DNA of 64,000 bases from Malachius bipustulatus (Eukaryota; Arthropoda; Insecta; Coleoptera; Melyridae): the NCBI GenBank assembly GCA_910589415.1, contig OU342639.1, forward strand, positions 12,532,268 through 12,596,267, given 5' to 3'. The notes below the pieces were generated by a model. The model was given only the letters and a program-made list of their open reading frames with translations. It had not been told where the DNA came from and did not search any database. This document shows positions 1 through 11,040 of this stretch, piece by piece. Numbering within the stretch: the first letter of the stretch is position 1; each line of letters begins with the position of its first letter. Made by a program: the position numbers and the translations under genes.

Positions 1-2091
1 TCTCACAAATCGACCATCAGACGCAGGGAGCTGTACTGCCTGGGTTCTTTCCCGTAAGTAGCTGGTAAACCACTTTAGGGGCAATCCGCGAACACCAATG
101 CTCTCCAGCTTCCGAAGCAGGCATTCGTGGCACACACTATCGAAAGCCTTGGAAAGGTCCAGAAGCCATCCAGCCGTTCGCATGCCCTCCTCCATGCCCT
201 CAGAGATGTACTCAGTAAGTTGTATTAGAGCCGTCTCAGTTGATCTGTTCCTAAGGAAACCATGTTGGGAGCGGGAAAGAGTCTCAGTCTTATTTAAGAA
301 GTCAAGAAGACGCGAGGAGACGAGGGATTCGAGAATTTTATCAAACACGGATAGTAAGCTGATTGGTCTGTAGTTGTCTGGGTCTTTGACGTCGCCCTTC
401 TTGTAAATGGGTTTAACCACGGCTGTCTTGAGTTTATCGGGGAATACGCCGGTCTCAAAGGAGTTGTTATAAATTTCCGATAAGGGTTGCGCAAGTTCAG
501 ATATACAATACTTCGCAATGAAGGAAGGAATCTCGTCTAGACCTGACGACTTTTTGTTTTTAAATCTGGATGCTAGCCTTATAATTTCGCCAGGTGATGT
601 AGGGTACAACATGAAAGATGACGAAGAGACGACAACAGGCACAGTGGATCCGTGAGTGTGGCTGACGGTGGGAGAGTTGTTTGAAAGAAATACGCTGTTG
701 AGTATCTCAGCAATTTCTCCAGCATCCGTCTTGACTGAGTTTTGACAATTAAGTTCCTCGATCTTCCGAGACTTGCTTGCCGACTGACAATGTTTGTTTA
801 TGAGAGACCATCCAGATTTAATTGGATTTTCGGATTCGCTGATATATATGTCATTGCGACGTCTGGTCTCACGTCTCACCAAATACCCGAACTTTCGCTT
901 AAGGCTGGCTAACTGGCACTTGAACTGCTCGTTGGATGTATTTTTCAGTTCATTTAGGAAATTTAATCTGTCATAAAGTTGACGTATTTCTGGGGTAAGC
1001 CATCGAGGTCTGGTAAGCCCAGAATCACGAATTCGTGATTTTCTGAGAGGAAAATACCAGTCAAAATAATAAGAGAGAGTGTTAGCGAAGCAGGAGTATT
1101 TGGAATTGGTATCGGGGGCATCCAGAAGATCCTGCCAGTCAACGTTTAGCAGCTCGTTTTGAAACTGAGCGAGGAGCAGGGGGTCATTTATGTCCCTCTT
1201 CCATCTCACCACGGGATTACTGCCGCTTCCGTGGGCACCGGCCGAGTCCGGAAGTCGAAGCGTAGCATGAAGTGCGTGGTGGTCAGAAATAAACGTAGGT
1301 ATTGTGTTGCTGCAGAATAGTCTTAGTACTCCAGAAATTGCAATATTATCAATGCAAGTTGCGGAGGTATTAGTGACCCTAGTCGGACTGCTGATGCATA
1401 GTTGGAAGCCATGTGAAGATAGAATCTCGGTCAGACTAGAGGTGCTAGGGTTGTCACAGAGAACATCAATATTGAAGTCTGCGGCAAGAACTACGTTATT
1501 TGAGAATCGGGAAGCCGCTTCAAGTAATTCGTCTAGATGATGAAGGAAATCCTTTACAGGACAAGTAGGGGAGCGATATACAGACAGAATCAAAACCTTT
1601 AGTGTTTGTAATTTAATTTCGGATGCCGAGATCTCACAGAGAAGAGGTTGCGACAGGGAACAAAGACGCTGAACGATTCGGCTCTCAATATCACACCTGA
1701 CATAAACCGCTGAGCCTCCACGCTCCGCAGCTGACTGTCTGCAGAAAAAAGAGGAGAGGTTGTAATTATCGATTTTGATCCTCTGTATATTTTCGGATGT
1801 TAGAAAGTGTTCATTCAGGCAAATAAGCTCTGGAAATCCCAGATCAAGAATCATGACACTCAGACCATTCAAAGAGTTATTTAAGGATTGAATGTTGATG
1901 TGTAACACCCGGATTTCGTGTCTATAATTAAGAGAAGAGGAGGGGAGTGATTGAAGAGAAGTAAGATCAGTCCTATCGGGATCCTTTTTGACATGAGAGC
2001 TGGAAATGGGGAGGTGAAGGACAGGGGACGGAGGGGGTGTTTCACAGGAGGATTCTTGCTCCTGACGCGTCACTTTTTGTGAAAAGGGGTA
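1..2091 (-). CDS. NL1 ORF2: endonuclease plus reverse transcriptase (partial)
   Basis: The frame is open from a TAG just upstream of 2,091 to the left edge. It has no ATG near its start. An AP-endonuclease spans about 1,950-1,150: HINIQSL is an early strand, ICLNEH carries the catalytic Glu, AADFNID the DFN motif, and SDHHALHATL the terminal SDH motif. The reverse transcriptase follows from about 600 to 1, with SSGLDEIP, YRPISLL, QHGFLRNRST and the motif A stretch LLDLSKAFD. The product nicks target DNA and primes cDNA synthesis from the element RNA. I saw no stop codon in the visible frame, so this copy may be fairly young, but the catalytic YxDD box lies outside the window. Confidence 0.85.
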
Positions 2092-3172
2092 CTATATAAC
2101 CTTTGGTTTTCCCTGGCCTTCATGAGATGGTTCGTGTTTTCCGTAGATAGGTGGGATCTAAGGGCCTTTAAATCATCTTCAGCGTCCGATTCAGTTAGTC
2201 CATAGCTCTCGTAAAACCTTTTGTAATATATTAGCAGGTCGTTTCTTTCTGTGGGGAAACCTTCAGAGGCTAGGAGTAGTCTGACACTGTTTTTTGTCTC
2301 ACCATGAAGGCATGTTGATTCTGGTCTGTCATAAAGGTAGGCCAAATATAGACGGATATTACGGAAGAACTCAGGCTGACGCAGTCTGGAGAGTAGAAAA
2401 ATTCCCTCAGTTTCGGCAGACGTTTTTGTTAGTCTCGCCAGAGGGGGCCAAATAGCGTTGAGCCATGATGGAGATTCAGGGGTGTTTTGACGTTCGGGCA
2501 TGAGGTTCTTCCTAGGTTGCTCTGGCTCCTCCATAGACTTTTCAGCCAGGCACTTTCCAGAGCCGGGTGAGGGTTTCTGGATTTCTTGCTCAGTCGTCGG
2601 TTGATCGGGCGTCAACTTTACAGCGGAGGTCGGTTCAGCGGACTTCAGATTACTCCTCAAGTTCTGTTCATATTGTTCTGCTGTGTTGGAAGACTGCTCA
2701 GCGACGAAATTTCCATAGCTGTTTTTTGATTTTTGAGGAGACTGCGTAGGATTTCCTGTACTACCAGAATCGCACAACGTTTGATCCCTCTTAGGTGATA
2801 GTGCTGAGGAATGCGGAATGCAAAAAGACGGAGTTTGCGTAGGCAGATTGGAATTTAGGTTTTTATTTCCAGCAGAATCAGAAAAAAACCTGCGAGCGTA
2901 GATGTTGTGTGGCCAAAACTTCGGGTCCAATAGTATGTCAGCTTTATTGTTGCAGATGCCTATTTTATAGTTTTTGAATCGTTGGTTTTCGAATGATGAT
3001 GAAAGAGATTCGATTCTTATAAATTCTGACTCATTTAACTTAAATTTTATATATTTGATGATGGCCTGCTTACTGAATGAAATTTTAATAAAAAGAATGG
3101 CGTGATCAGTGCACTCGAGACTTGGATCGGTGCATACGAGATTCGAAAAGATGTGAGATCTCTGAAGTGAGA
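2070..3172 (-). CDS. NL1 ORF1 (nucleic-acid-binding ORF1 protein, 5' end unclear)
   Basis: The frame is open on the minus strand from about 3,172 to a TGA at 2,070. The proximal part reads like the conserved core seen before the linker in insect LINE ORF1 proteins, with a block LLDPKFWPHNIYARRFF. A Ser/Pro/Gln/Glu-rich linker follows, then a more ordered C-terminal 100 residues. ORF1 proteins of this group bind element RNA to form the retrotransposition particle. No ATG is found in the first 100 codons, and a second frame (3,256-3,047) looks like its N-terminal continuation, so a frameshift near 3,170 is probable. The stop codon overlaps the ORF2 frame. Confidence 0.7.
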
Positions 3173-3256
3173 TTCAAAATAGGGAAAGCTTCCTCCCATT
3201 AAAACGAAACCGTGGGTGGGACTACTCTTTCCCCCTCTGGGTGATGGGGGAGTCAA

Positions 3257-3543
3257 ACGAAAAAAGAAGTTCCTGGAAGTAATTATCAGGAAAACGTGAG
3301 ATTATAAACTCGTGAAAAAACGTATCAACATACCTGTCGGAAAAAAATGAATAAAAGCAGCAACGAATTATTTACTTATAAAATATTACATTTCATAAAA
3401 TTAATCATCACGTGGTAATAGGAGCAATAATAATGAATACAATGTGGGTTTCAGTTACGTTTATTACAGTACCAATTAAATTAAAGGCAGTAGTAATTTG
3501 ACACGACAACAACATATGTTATTATGTTTTCATTTTACTAAAT
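3257..3543. other. Non-coding AT-rich spacer
   Basis: I see no gene, promoter or repeat structure that can be supported here. It separates the 5' limit of NL1 from a mariner relic. Confidence 0.5.
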
Positions 3544-3905
3544 GTGATTCAAGAAATTCTGAAAAGATTAATTGGTCCCTTTGAGCCACCAACTGGGCTA
3601 CCTGGCGGCGTAGACTCCTTTAAATTTGTACAAAATGAGTTACCTATTTTGTTGTGGAATGAACCATTAGCTGTTCATACACAGATGTGGTTTCAACAGG
3701 ATGGAGCTCCTACACACGTAGCTTCTCCAGTTCGAGAGTTCAAGATACTTATCCTGAGAGATGGATAGGACAGGGAGGAACGATGCTGTGGCCGCTCCTT
3801 CCTCCGGATCTCAACCAGCTAGTTTTTTTCTGCAGAGGTACTTCAGCGAGAACCGGTTTGCTTCTTCAACTTCTTCAAGTGGCTGACACAAATTCGAAAT
3901 AACGA
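3544..3905 (+). pseudogene. Tc1/mariner-superfamily transposase relic (C-terminal part)
   Basis: The first frame carries WFQQDGAPTHVA, the hallmark block around the second catalytic Asp of a widespread insect mariner group. It continues after a frameshift near 3,730 as ERWIGQGG and PPDLNQLVFF, corresponding to the usual RWIGRGG...SPDLNPLDFF block before the third acidic residue. The N-terminal DNA-binding half is missing and the frame is broken, so the copy is dead. It is the same transposase type as the relic at 15.6-16.3 kb on the opposite strand. Confidence 0.75.
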
Positions 3906-4700
3906 ACGTGCCTTCAGGCCGATGAAATAAAATTCTTACGACAAATTTTCAGAATTTCTTAAAACACATTTAATCAAATGACATGTCCTGTTTATTTATT
4001 CTGCTTAGGTACTCTAAAAAAAACCGTAATTGAAAACCGAAATATCGTACATCTTATTTTATTACCTGTAACTCCAAACTGAAATATTTTCAATTAACTT
4101 CGGAAAATTTTAAGTTTTGGATAGACATCCAATAGACTGAACGTCACATTAGGCAGTAAGGACATAAAACGTAGAAGTTTTTCTGAGTAAGATCACTCAT
4201 CAAGTACCTACAATATCTTTTTGAGAAACATTAATAATAATAATTAAAACCGAATCAAAATGGCGTAAATCTCCTAATTTGCAAAAAAAAAAATTGAAAA
4301 TAACAAGTGCAACAGGTGAGACGACATTCCAAACCGATAACGGTATAGAATTGTAGAAGTTTAATTATTTTAAAAATCATAGAATATCGAATAAAATGAA
4401 AATGTGTCATTCGAAAACCGTAAATAATCAGACCACTGCTACTGCAAAATTATACCTGCTCCTTCATCACTCGGTTTCGGAGTGAGCTGTAGTTGACTGT
4501 TGAGCCGTTGACGCTGCCACCGTCTGGGTTTGAATGCCAGCATTCCCAGCTCGACATGGTTGTTTGTGTTCGTTAATTTAACTATTTATAAATTAAAAAT
4601 TTTTGGCTGGCTAAATGAGCTCGATCTCTAAGCAAAATTACCAGAGTGGAGCGACTATGTCTTACCTACACAGTCAAGACCGATGTTATCCCTCTTTAAA
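3906..4700. other. Non-coding spacer with a weak SINE-like patch
   Basis: There is no coding signal. A stretch at about 4,480-4,700 contains a box-B-like GGGTTTGAATGCC and ends in an A-rich run, which could be a tRNA-derived SINE; the evidence is weak. The rest is AT-rich and unremarkable. Confidence 0.3.
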
Positions 4701-4732
4701 AAAAATCACTTGGTTAGAAATACCCTACAAAC

Positions 4733-5055
4733 CTCCTCTTTGTCGGTGTTGGGCACACCGGACCCACTAGCGCCTTCATCCTGATCCTGATAGATCTCCT
4801 GTTCTCTCTTGAATATTTCAGAGTCGATTGCCCCCAACAATTCCTTGAGAGCAGCCGGATTGTAACACGGATCGCTTTGCGTCATAACCAAGAGATAGCT
4901 AAAAAGTTTTAACAAAAGTTTGTTCAATGGCTGTAAAAATTTTAATCCGAATAATTTAATACTTACCATCGTTTGTGTATATAGAGGCTTTTTAATTCTT
5001 CATAAGTCATCTCGTCTAATGGCTTCATTGGCTTGAAAGAATCTTGGTTTTCCAT
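4733..5055 (-). CDS. Unrecognised host gene, first two coding exons
   Basis: Exon 1 (5,055-4,967) starts with ATG and encodes MENQDSFKPMKPLDE followed by MTYEELKSLYIHKR, ending at a strong donor (GATG|GTAAGT). The intron (4,966-4,899) ends in a T-rich tract plus TTTTAG. Exon 2 (4,898-4,733) joins in frame, reads on through CYLLVMTQSDPCYNPAALKE and an acidic Gln/Glu-rich tail (EREQ-like, DQDEGASGSG), and reaches a possible donor GAG|GTTTGT. The two exons sum to 85 codons in phase. Further exons would lie left of 4,730 and I could not find them, so the gene may be truncated by repeats. The fold looks helical and charged; I do not recognise the family. Confidence 0.5.
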
Positions 5056-5555
5056 TATCGCAACCTTAAAAAAATAAGACCGCCAGTTATCCCCTGCATA
5101 ACCGTGTTTATTATACCAAAGGAAGAATCTTCATCAATTTATTACCTGGTAGCAGTTCAAATGCAAACACATAAACACAAACAGTAATTATTTAAGCTTT
5201 CCTGTTATGATACGATCGCTTCGCTTTACATTTGCAATTTGCAATAATTTTAATTTTCGTATTCGTTGTCGTTCGTACGCAGATCGGTTGACGTGTGACA
5301 GTTTTTACCTAAAGTCACGTCACTTTTCGATTTCGATCACAGAACAGTTAGCTGTTCTGTGTTTCGGCTGCGTTCAAAGCTTACGCATGCGTCAATAGTC
5401 GCTGGCGGCGTTTTATAGCGAACCAGCGATTAAAAAACGGTTTCGTTCCGATCCGATATTAAATAGTAAATTGCTGTTTAAACTAAATTTGACACCAAAC
5501 AATTGTCACTATATTGCTTGTGTTGTCAATACTTGGTTATTCGTAATTTTGGACG
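5056..5555. promoter_or_regulatory. Putative shared promoter region of the unknown gene and TMEM63
   Basis: This 0.5-kb stretch is richer in CpG than its surroundings. It lies between the ATG of the leftward gene (5,055) and a strong rightward splice donor (GGACG|GTAAGT at 5,555/5,556). The donor could end a non-coding first exon of TMEM63, whose coding exon is preceded by an acceptor at 8,537. A head-to-head arrangement is inferred; no TATA box or initiator was pinned down. Confidence 0.3.
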
Positions 5556-5623
5556 GTAAGTACAATTTAAAGTCAAGCTACATGAATAATCCTACAAAAT
5601 GAAAATTACATCTGATAATCAGT

Positions 5624-7880
5624 TAGTGATGTACTTTTACGTGAAAAGAATTAATTACCTACGTTTGACGTGATAATGTTTAAGAATATAGGCTAAATAA
5701 GTAATTATTGTGGCGCCACCAAGTAGGCAAATTTGACACTTTCATGCGACAAGTCCTGCGTGCTCGCTATTCATTTTAATGTATTTGTTATTGATTGCAA
5801 ACATGAGGTCATTCAGGGATAAAAAAAATCGGGAAGGGTTTGTTGTACACGAGTACCTTATATGCTTGCGATTATATACGCATTTATTACTCCTGAATCT
5901 TTTTTTAGATAGTAAATTAAAGTTAAACAATTTAGTTAATTTAAGACATTTAAGTAATACTAATAAAAACAATAACTACTGCTATAATTTTTTTCGAGCT
6001 GTATTTCAGACGAAGGGTAACATTTTCATGATTTACAGCTGCAAAATATGTCCAAAACTCTTATTCGACTTTTTACATAAGCTGAATAAAAAACCCGAAA
6101 ACATGAGATGAAATATGAACTTATTATGCGTTGATAAGAAAGGCGATATTTTTTAAATGGAACAATTATATCACCTGAACAATGGGACAATAATAGGTTT
6201 TTTTCATTTTTACGAGTGCTATGTGCACCAGAGGAGTCTCTCTAAAAGAGCGGTTCCTTGAAGAAAAGTTCCATGTAGTGCTAACCACAGAATAACAACA
6301 AGTTTGTTGTTCTTCTCTGTGCTCTTAAAAGAACAAATGAACAGAAAGGAGAAAGACCGAGAACACAACACACGGACGATACGGAGAGTTGATGTTTTGA
6401 CATTGACAGACCCTACGTCAATTGCCAGATTTTGACCGTTGACAGCACTGAAACAATTTACTACCTAAATAAAGGTGCGCTCGGGTATTAAGTCCCGAGC
6501 TAGAACAGAACAGGAGTGAGAAGTGAGAACTGAGAACTTTGCGGGTACACCGCCAGTACATGGAACAGTTTTAACCCGAACGCTCGATGTCTGTCAACAG
6601 TAGTGTCAACTGTCGTCAAATTGCATAGTTGCCAGAGGTAATGACGATTTTTTAAAATTTAAATTATACCACGATACACATATACACGGTATGCCGATTG
6701 TTGTTACTATTTTGGTTATTACTGCGGAATGACGTCATGTGATTTTATTTTGACTTAAAGTATTAATCGCGGCGAGGTGTTTAAAAAAATGAATGTCAAA
6801 TTATATTTCTTCCTGCTTTTTTGCTTGTGTTTTTCTTTGTGCTAGATCTATTATAGAACTTCTATATTTTTTTTTTCAAAAAAAGTAAAATAGAATTTTT
6901 TTAATGTTAATGATTTTTGATTTTCATGATTTTTTTGTACCAAACGACATAAAAAACAATATGGCGGCTATAAGAAAAACAAAAGTTGACTATGAAAACT
7001 CTGGGATTTAGTTGGCCTTAAAAATTTTTAAAACGTTAAATGGATAGCTGTTGCCGACTTATGCAAGTCTACAAAGAATTATTTATTTATTCCTGACAAT
7101 AAAAAAGATATAGAGCAATCTCATGAGTAATCTTAGAACCGCGTGACGTCAGAAGACCGGAACGCAGCCTGCGCGTCATCTTCTATCGGCAATATCGGCA
7201 TACCGTGTATATGTGTATTGTGGATTGAAACAAACAGGCGTGTTCCTTCGTAAACGGAATAGTCCCCACTCTTTTCCAGATTCGGATCGTGATCCGTAAT
7301 CCCCTTACCCCTGCGAATCATAGAAGCTGCTTTCTTTCGTTCAGCACTTCAGCCACTTTGAATCATAGATCCTGAAAGTTGAATAATCCGGATCACTGAA
7401 TCACGGATTCAATAGACCCGTTTACTTATCAAAGAACAACAACAACAAATGGAAGTGTACAGCTGATTCGAATTATAATTATTTTAAGATAAAAGGAAAA
7501 AAATTAATAAAGTCGAATTATTGAAAAACAAAATAATAATTAACAATAATAATAATGTTAATAATTTTTAATATGTTTTATTGTTTATAATATTAAAATT
7601 GCATGAAATGGATGTGGTAGGTATGTATACCTTTTCACTTCTGTCAACCATCGTAATCTATTGTGTGGGGTAGTGAATGAACAATAATAATAATAAAATA
7701 ACATAAACAATAATAATTCGTTATCAAAACAAACATTGAACATAACCTTGCTTTTCAATTGTTTTCGTTCTTTACCTATTCTTTACATTATTTACTTTCT
7801 TTACGTATTGTGTCCGTATTGTTTACATTGCTTACGTCAAACGTAGATAATACATTGTTTACGCGTAAAGGCACATCACT
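5624..7880. mobile_element. Possible non-autonomous hAT-like element defined by inverted ends
   Basis: The left end (5,624-5,682) and the reverse complement of the right end (about 7,822-7,880) align over roughly 55 bases. They share an AGTGATGT start and an identical CTACGTTTGACGT block. Termini of the form CAGTGATGTGCC resemble hAT ends. I found no 8-bp target duplication, and the interior has no recognisable transposase; a 110-codon frame at 5,779-6,111 matches nothing I know. The smaller MITE at 6,670-7,222 lies inside. If the TMEM63 leader starts near 5.5 kb, this element sits in its first intron. Confidence 0.35.
6670..7222. mobile_element. MITE family A, copy 1
   Basis: Terminal inverted repeats begin CACGATACACATATACACGG and enclose about 550 bases. 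The interior shares long blocks with the copy at 21,678-22,226, including ATGACGTCATGTG near the left end and AACCGCGTGACGTCAGAAGA near the right end. It has no coding capacity. The flanks of this copy do not show a clear target duplication. Confidence 0.8.
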
Positions 7881-8479
7881 GATGGACGACTGGACTCCGT
7901 GTCCGTGGTCCCAGTATCCAGTAAACTAAACTGGCCGAGATGCCTTATATATGTAGAGGCCAAGACCAAGATAGCTCATCAATAGGATAGAAGAATAAGA
8001 ACTTAATGTCACCATTGTCATTGAAATTAATGTATTAAATTATTAGAATAACAACATAAATGAACATGAAACATTAACATTAACATTACTACTTAAACTG
8101 TATATGTAACAGGTAACAGTAACATGAATAACTAAATATATCAAAATTGAAAGTTGAAAGTATGTTATAAATACTTATCCAAGTTTGGGAAGTTTCGAAA
8201 TGCCCTAATAAGACAGAAAAATTTTGAAGTGAAGTGATTCTTATTCTTATGGTTTGTCTGAAACAGACTGAAATGTGGATGGTGCTACCCAACATTTATT
8301 TCACAGTATGTTTTTAGTAAGTTTTCCCATATTTGCTAGCAGACATTGGATTTATTTCAGTAATAAAATGTCATACATTTAAAAGACGAGCAGAGACTAG
8401 TGAGACGGAGACTACTAGAGAGTTGATTGGTGTCTACCTGACGAGGCAAAAGTTTTTGATATACAAACAATTTTAAAAG
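7881..8479. other. AT-rich region upstream of TMEM63
   Basis: There is no protein-coding signal. The last 100 bases before 8,479 are purine-rich and less repetitive, and could be leader exon sequence for TMEM63. Confidence 0.35.
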
Positions 8480-8537
8480 GCAAGTTAAATAATTGAATGT
8501 TTATTGTCCTTACTATTAAATATGTTCATCTTTGCAG
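8480..8537 (+). other. Probable 5'-UTR intron end of TMEM63
   Basis: A T-rich tract and CATCTTTGCAG end at 8,537, a good acceptor just before the TMEM63 coding exon. The donor is uncertain: a GC-type donor AAAAG|GCAAGT at 8,479/8,480 gives a 58-base intron, while the strong GTAAGT at 5,556 would give a 3-kb intron. Confidence 0.4.
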
Positions 8538-8644
8538 AATTACCACCCCTAATAAGAACGAAGAAAGATTGGTCTTCTTACATTTCATTAGTAGCACCTA
8601 CCCGATATTGGGAAATTATTCTGATAACTTCACATGATAGAAAA

Positions 8645-10897
8645 ATGATGAGTCAGGAGTTGTCTATACTGTATATAGAAAATGATACGTGCCTTACTAA
8701 TAAGAGAGCTAATACAACTGTGATCAGTAATGTTTATGAAGGCATCCCAGAAACAATTATTTTAAACATCATATGCTGGGTATTGTTGATAGTTCTTTTT
8801 GCAATCCTACGAAACCGTGCCTGGGATTACGGTCGATTGGCTTTAGTGCAAACCGAAAAGTGGACTCAGCTTTTTTATAAAAACACAGATGATGCTGTTG
8901 CAGTTGAAGAAGTTGCTGACATGTCCCTTATTGCCGATCATGGTTGTTTATGGTTTCCTTCTATATTTACAATAACTAGGGATAAAATATATAGTCGATG
9001 TGGACCAGATGCTGTAAATTACCTTTCATTCCAAGAACAGTTGCTTCTTTTAAGTGCTTGCATAACAGTTTTTTCTCTTTCAGTGATCTTGCCTATAAAT
9101 TTTCAGGGACAGTTACAAGGTGACAAAACCAGCTTTGGGCACACAACTATTAGTAATTTAGAACCAACATCTGAACTGTTATGGGTTCATGTAGTAGCTT
9201 GCTTTGTATTCTTTCCCCTGGCAATATTGATTATGCGGAAGAGTTTGGGCCATAATCCACATGGCACAGTTTCGTCCTCGAGGACACTATTGATCACTAA
9301 TATAAGTAAAAACCATAGAAACTGTGATGATATTAAAAATTATTTTGCTGTACGCTACCCACGAATCGAGATAAAGAATGTCCAAATTGCATATAGAGTA
9401 AAAAAACTTACAGAACTGGAGAAAAGAAGGCAATTGGCTCATGATGCAAAGGCATATTGTTTGTCATATAATAAACCAGAATTGAAAGTACAACCTCATG
9501 GCTGTATCGTCTGCTGTCCATGTAAAACAGAGAATGCTTTAGAATTCTACTCTTCTGAAGAGGAGAGACTTTCAGAGTTGGTCGCTTCAGAAAGACGTCA
9601 GGTTATGGAAAACCCATTGGGCATTGCATTCGTTACTGTTGATTCAGATGAAATTGCACAACATATACTGCATACATTTGAACCGGGCACTCTCCGAAAC
9701 TGGCTGATAGTGCGAGCTCCAACACCTTTTGATATCAATTGGGAAAATTTGGAAATTTCATACCGAAATTGGTATTCTAAAGCTATTTTAATTAATGTAC
9801 TCTTATTTATAGTGCTATTTTTCCTTACGACTCCATTGTATTTTGTAAATATCCTCAAGAACTTCACTTCTGACAAGGATAATATCTTAAATCAAATCAG
9901 CCCTCTTCTTTCCGAATTCCTTCCGACTTTATTGTTCTTGTCAATGTCTGCACTGATGCCAGTACTTGTAGCTTATTCGGATGAATGGATGTCACACTGG
10001 ACCAAATCCAAACAAAACCATGCGACAATGCACAAGACGTTTTTCTTTTTGTTGTTCATGGTGCTTATATTGCCATCTTTGGGCTTGACAAGTGCCCAGG
10101 CTTTTGTTGAGTGGTCTTTGCAGACCCACAACATTACTGTGCGATGGAAGTGCGTCTTTCTGGCTGACAAGGGTGCATTGTTTGTGAACTATGTAATAAC
10201 TTCAGCTCTGATTGGTACTGCATTAGAATTGCTAAGATTCCCCGAACTAGCTATGTATGCCTGGCGTCTTATCCGAATTAAATCTGAAGCTGAGAAACCT
10301 AGCATCCGAAAGGAGATCTTATCTGAATTTCCGTTTGGAATTCATTACGCCTGGACTCTACTAATTTTTACTATTAGTACAGTTTATAGTTTGACTTGTC
10401 CTCTGATAACTCCGTTTGGATTACTCTATTTGTGCTTGAAGCATTTAGTAGATAAATATAATATCTATTATGTTTATCGCCCGTTAGCTATGTCCGTGGA
10501 AGGACGGCAAATCCATGGCGATGCCGTGAAAATGGTTCGCATTTCTATAATTCTTCTTCAGTTAATAATGGCAGCTTTCGCTTTTATCAGAGGTAGTTTT
10601 AGTTTAATGTCTGGTCTTACAATACTAGGCTGTGCTATAACTATAATTTTTGTAATTTATTTGAATCCGTTTCCTTCATGTAACACACCAGTGCCTTTGG
10701 GCTCTGTGAATAATCTACCAAAAACACATGAACAGTACATGCCTCCAGTTTTGTTGAGCTCGCTAACAACAGAGTTTGATGAAGAGAACACCATTAACAC
10801 TCAACTCTCATCACCTACCTCTTATGGTAGTTCGACTATTGAGAATCCTACTTCAGTTAGACTGCCAGATGATATTTCTAGATCCAGTATTGCTTAA
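8645..10897 (+). CDS. Tmem63: TMEM63/OSCA-family mechanosensitive cation channel
   Basis: This encodes about 750 residues, matching animal TMEM63 proteins (about 760-830). These proteins form membrane-tension- or osmolality-gated cation channels in plasma or organelle membranes. The N-terminal helix ends in RAWDYGRLAL, a family signature. Next come two further TM segments, then a large cytosolic RNA-recognition-like domain (RTLLITNIS near residue 220, with a Cys-rich CIVCCPC insert near 310). The C-terminal half is multi-pass and includes ILPSLGLTSAQAFVEW and the segment FGIHYAWTLLIFTISTVYS. The ATG at 8,645 follows a splice acceptor at 8,537; an in-frame ATG at 8,522 lies inside the presumed intron. 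The whole coding region is one exon, which is unusual for a long animal channel gene. No stop or frameshift is present. Confidence 0.93.
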   Translation: MMSQELSILYIENDTCLTNKRANTTVISNVYEGIPETIILNIICWVLLIVLFAILRNRAWDYGRLALVQTEKWTQLFYKNTDDAVAVEEVADMSLIADHGCLWFPSIFTITRDKIYSRCGPDAVNYLSFQEQLLLLSACITVFSLSVILPINFQGQLQGDKTSFGHTTISNLEPTSELLWVHVVACFVFFPLAILIMRKSLGHNPHGTVSSSRTLLITNISKNHRNCDDIKNYFAVRYPRIEIKNVQIAYRVKKLTELEKRRQLAHDAKAYCLSYNKPELKVQPHGCIVCCPCKTENALEFYSSEEERLSELVASERRQVMENPLGIAFVTVDSDEIAQHILHTFEPGTLRNWLIVRAPTPFDINWENLEISYRNWYSKAILINVLLFIVLFFLTTPLYFVNILKNFTSDKDNILNQISPLLSEFLPTLLFLSMSALMPVLVAYSDEWMSHWTKSKQNHATMHKTFFFLLFMVLILPSLGLTSAQAFVEWSLQTHNITVRWKCVFLADKGALFVNYVITSALIGTALELLRFPELAMYAWRLIRIKSEAEKPSIRKEILSEFPFGIHYAWTLLIFTISTVYSLTCPLITPFGLLYLCLKHLVDKYNIYYVYRPLAMSVEGRQIHGDAVKMVRISIILLQLIMAAFAFIRGSFSLMSGLTILGCAITIIFVIYLNPFPSCNTPVPLGSVNNLPKTHEQYMPPVLLSSLTTEFDEENTINTQLSSPTSYGSSTIENPTSVRLPDDISRSSIA

Positions 10898-11040
10898 TTA
10901 TTCACCTTCTAATTCTAATGTAAGCCCTAAAACTTCCATATCCTATATTTTATTGTGCATGTTTTTTTGTGACTTCAGTCCAACATTTTCTCATGTTTTT
11001 TACTAGTTGAGTGTAAAATTTGTATTTATAATTATTTTGT

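Larger units (their letters stand above)
1..3256 (-). mobile_element. Non-LTR retrotransposon NL1 (jockey/CR1-like), 3' part off the left edge
   Basis: On the minus strand, read right to left, the order is ORF1, then an AP-type endonuclease, then reverse transcriptase, which is the standard layout of jockey/CR1/L2-type LINEs. The reverse transcriptase runs off the left edge, so its YxDD box, 3' UTR and tail are not seen. ORF1 and ORF2 overlap by about 20 bases. The 5' limit is uncertain: an ORF1-like frame starts near 3,256 and shifts near 3,170, so a small indel or 5' truncation is likely. The clade is inferred from layout and motifs only. Confidence 0.85.

Noticed and set aside
5779..6111. 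A 110-residue open frame on the plus strand
   Set aside because: Low-complexity, Leu/Asn/Lys-rich product in AT-rich DNA, no recognisable domain, inside a probable transposon.
7133..7321. 62-residue minus-strand frame
   Set aside because: It covers the right end of MITE A and beyond; the codons reflect the inverted repeat.
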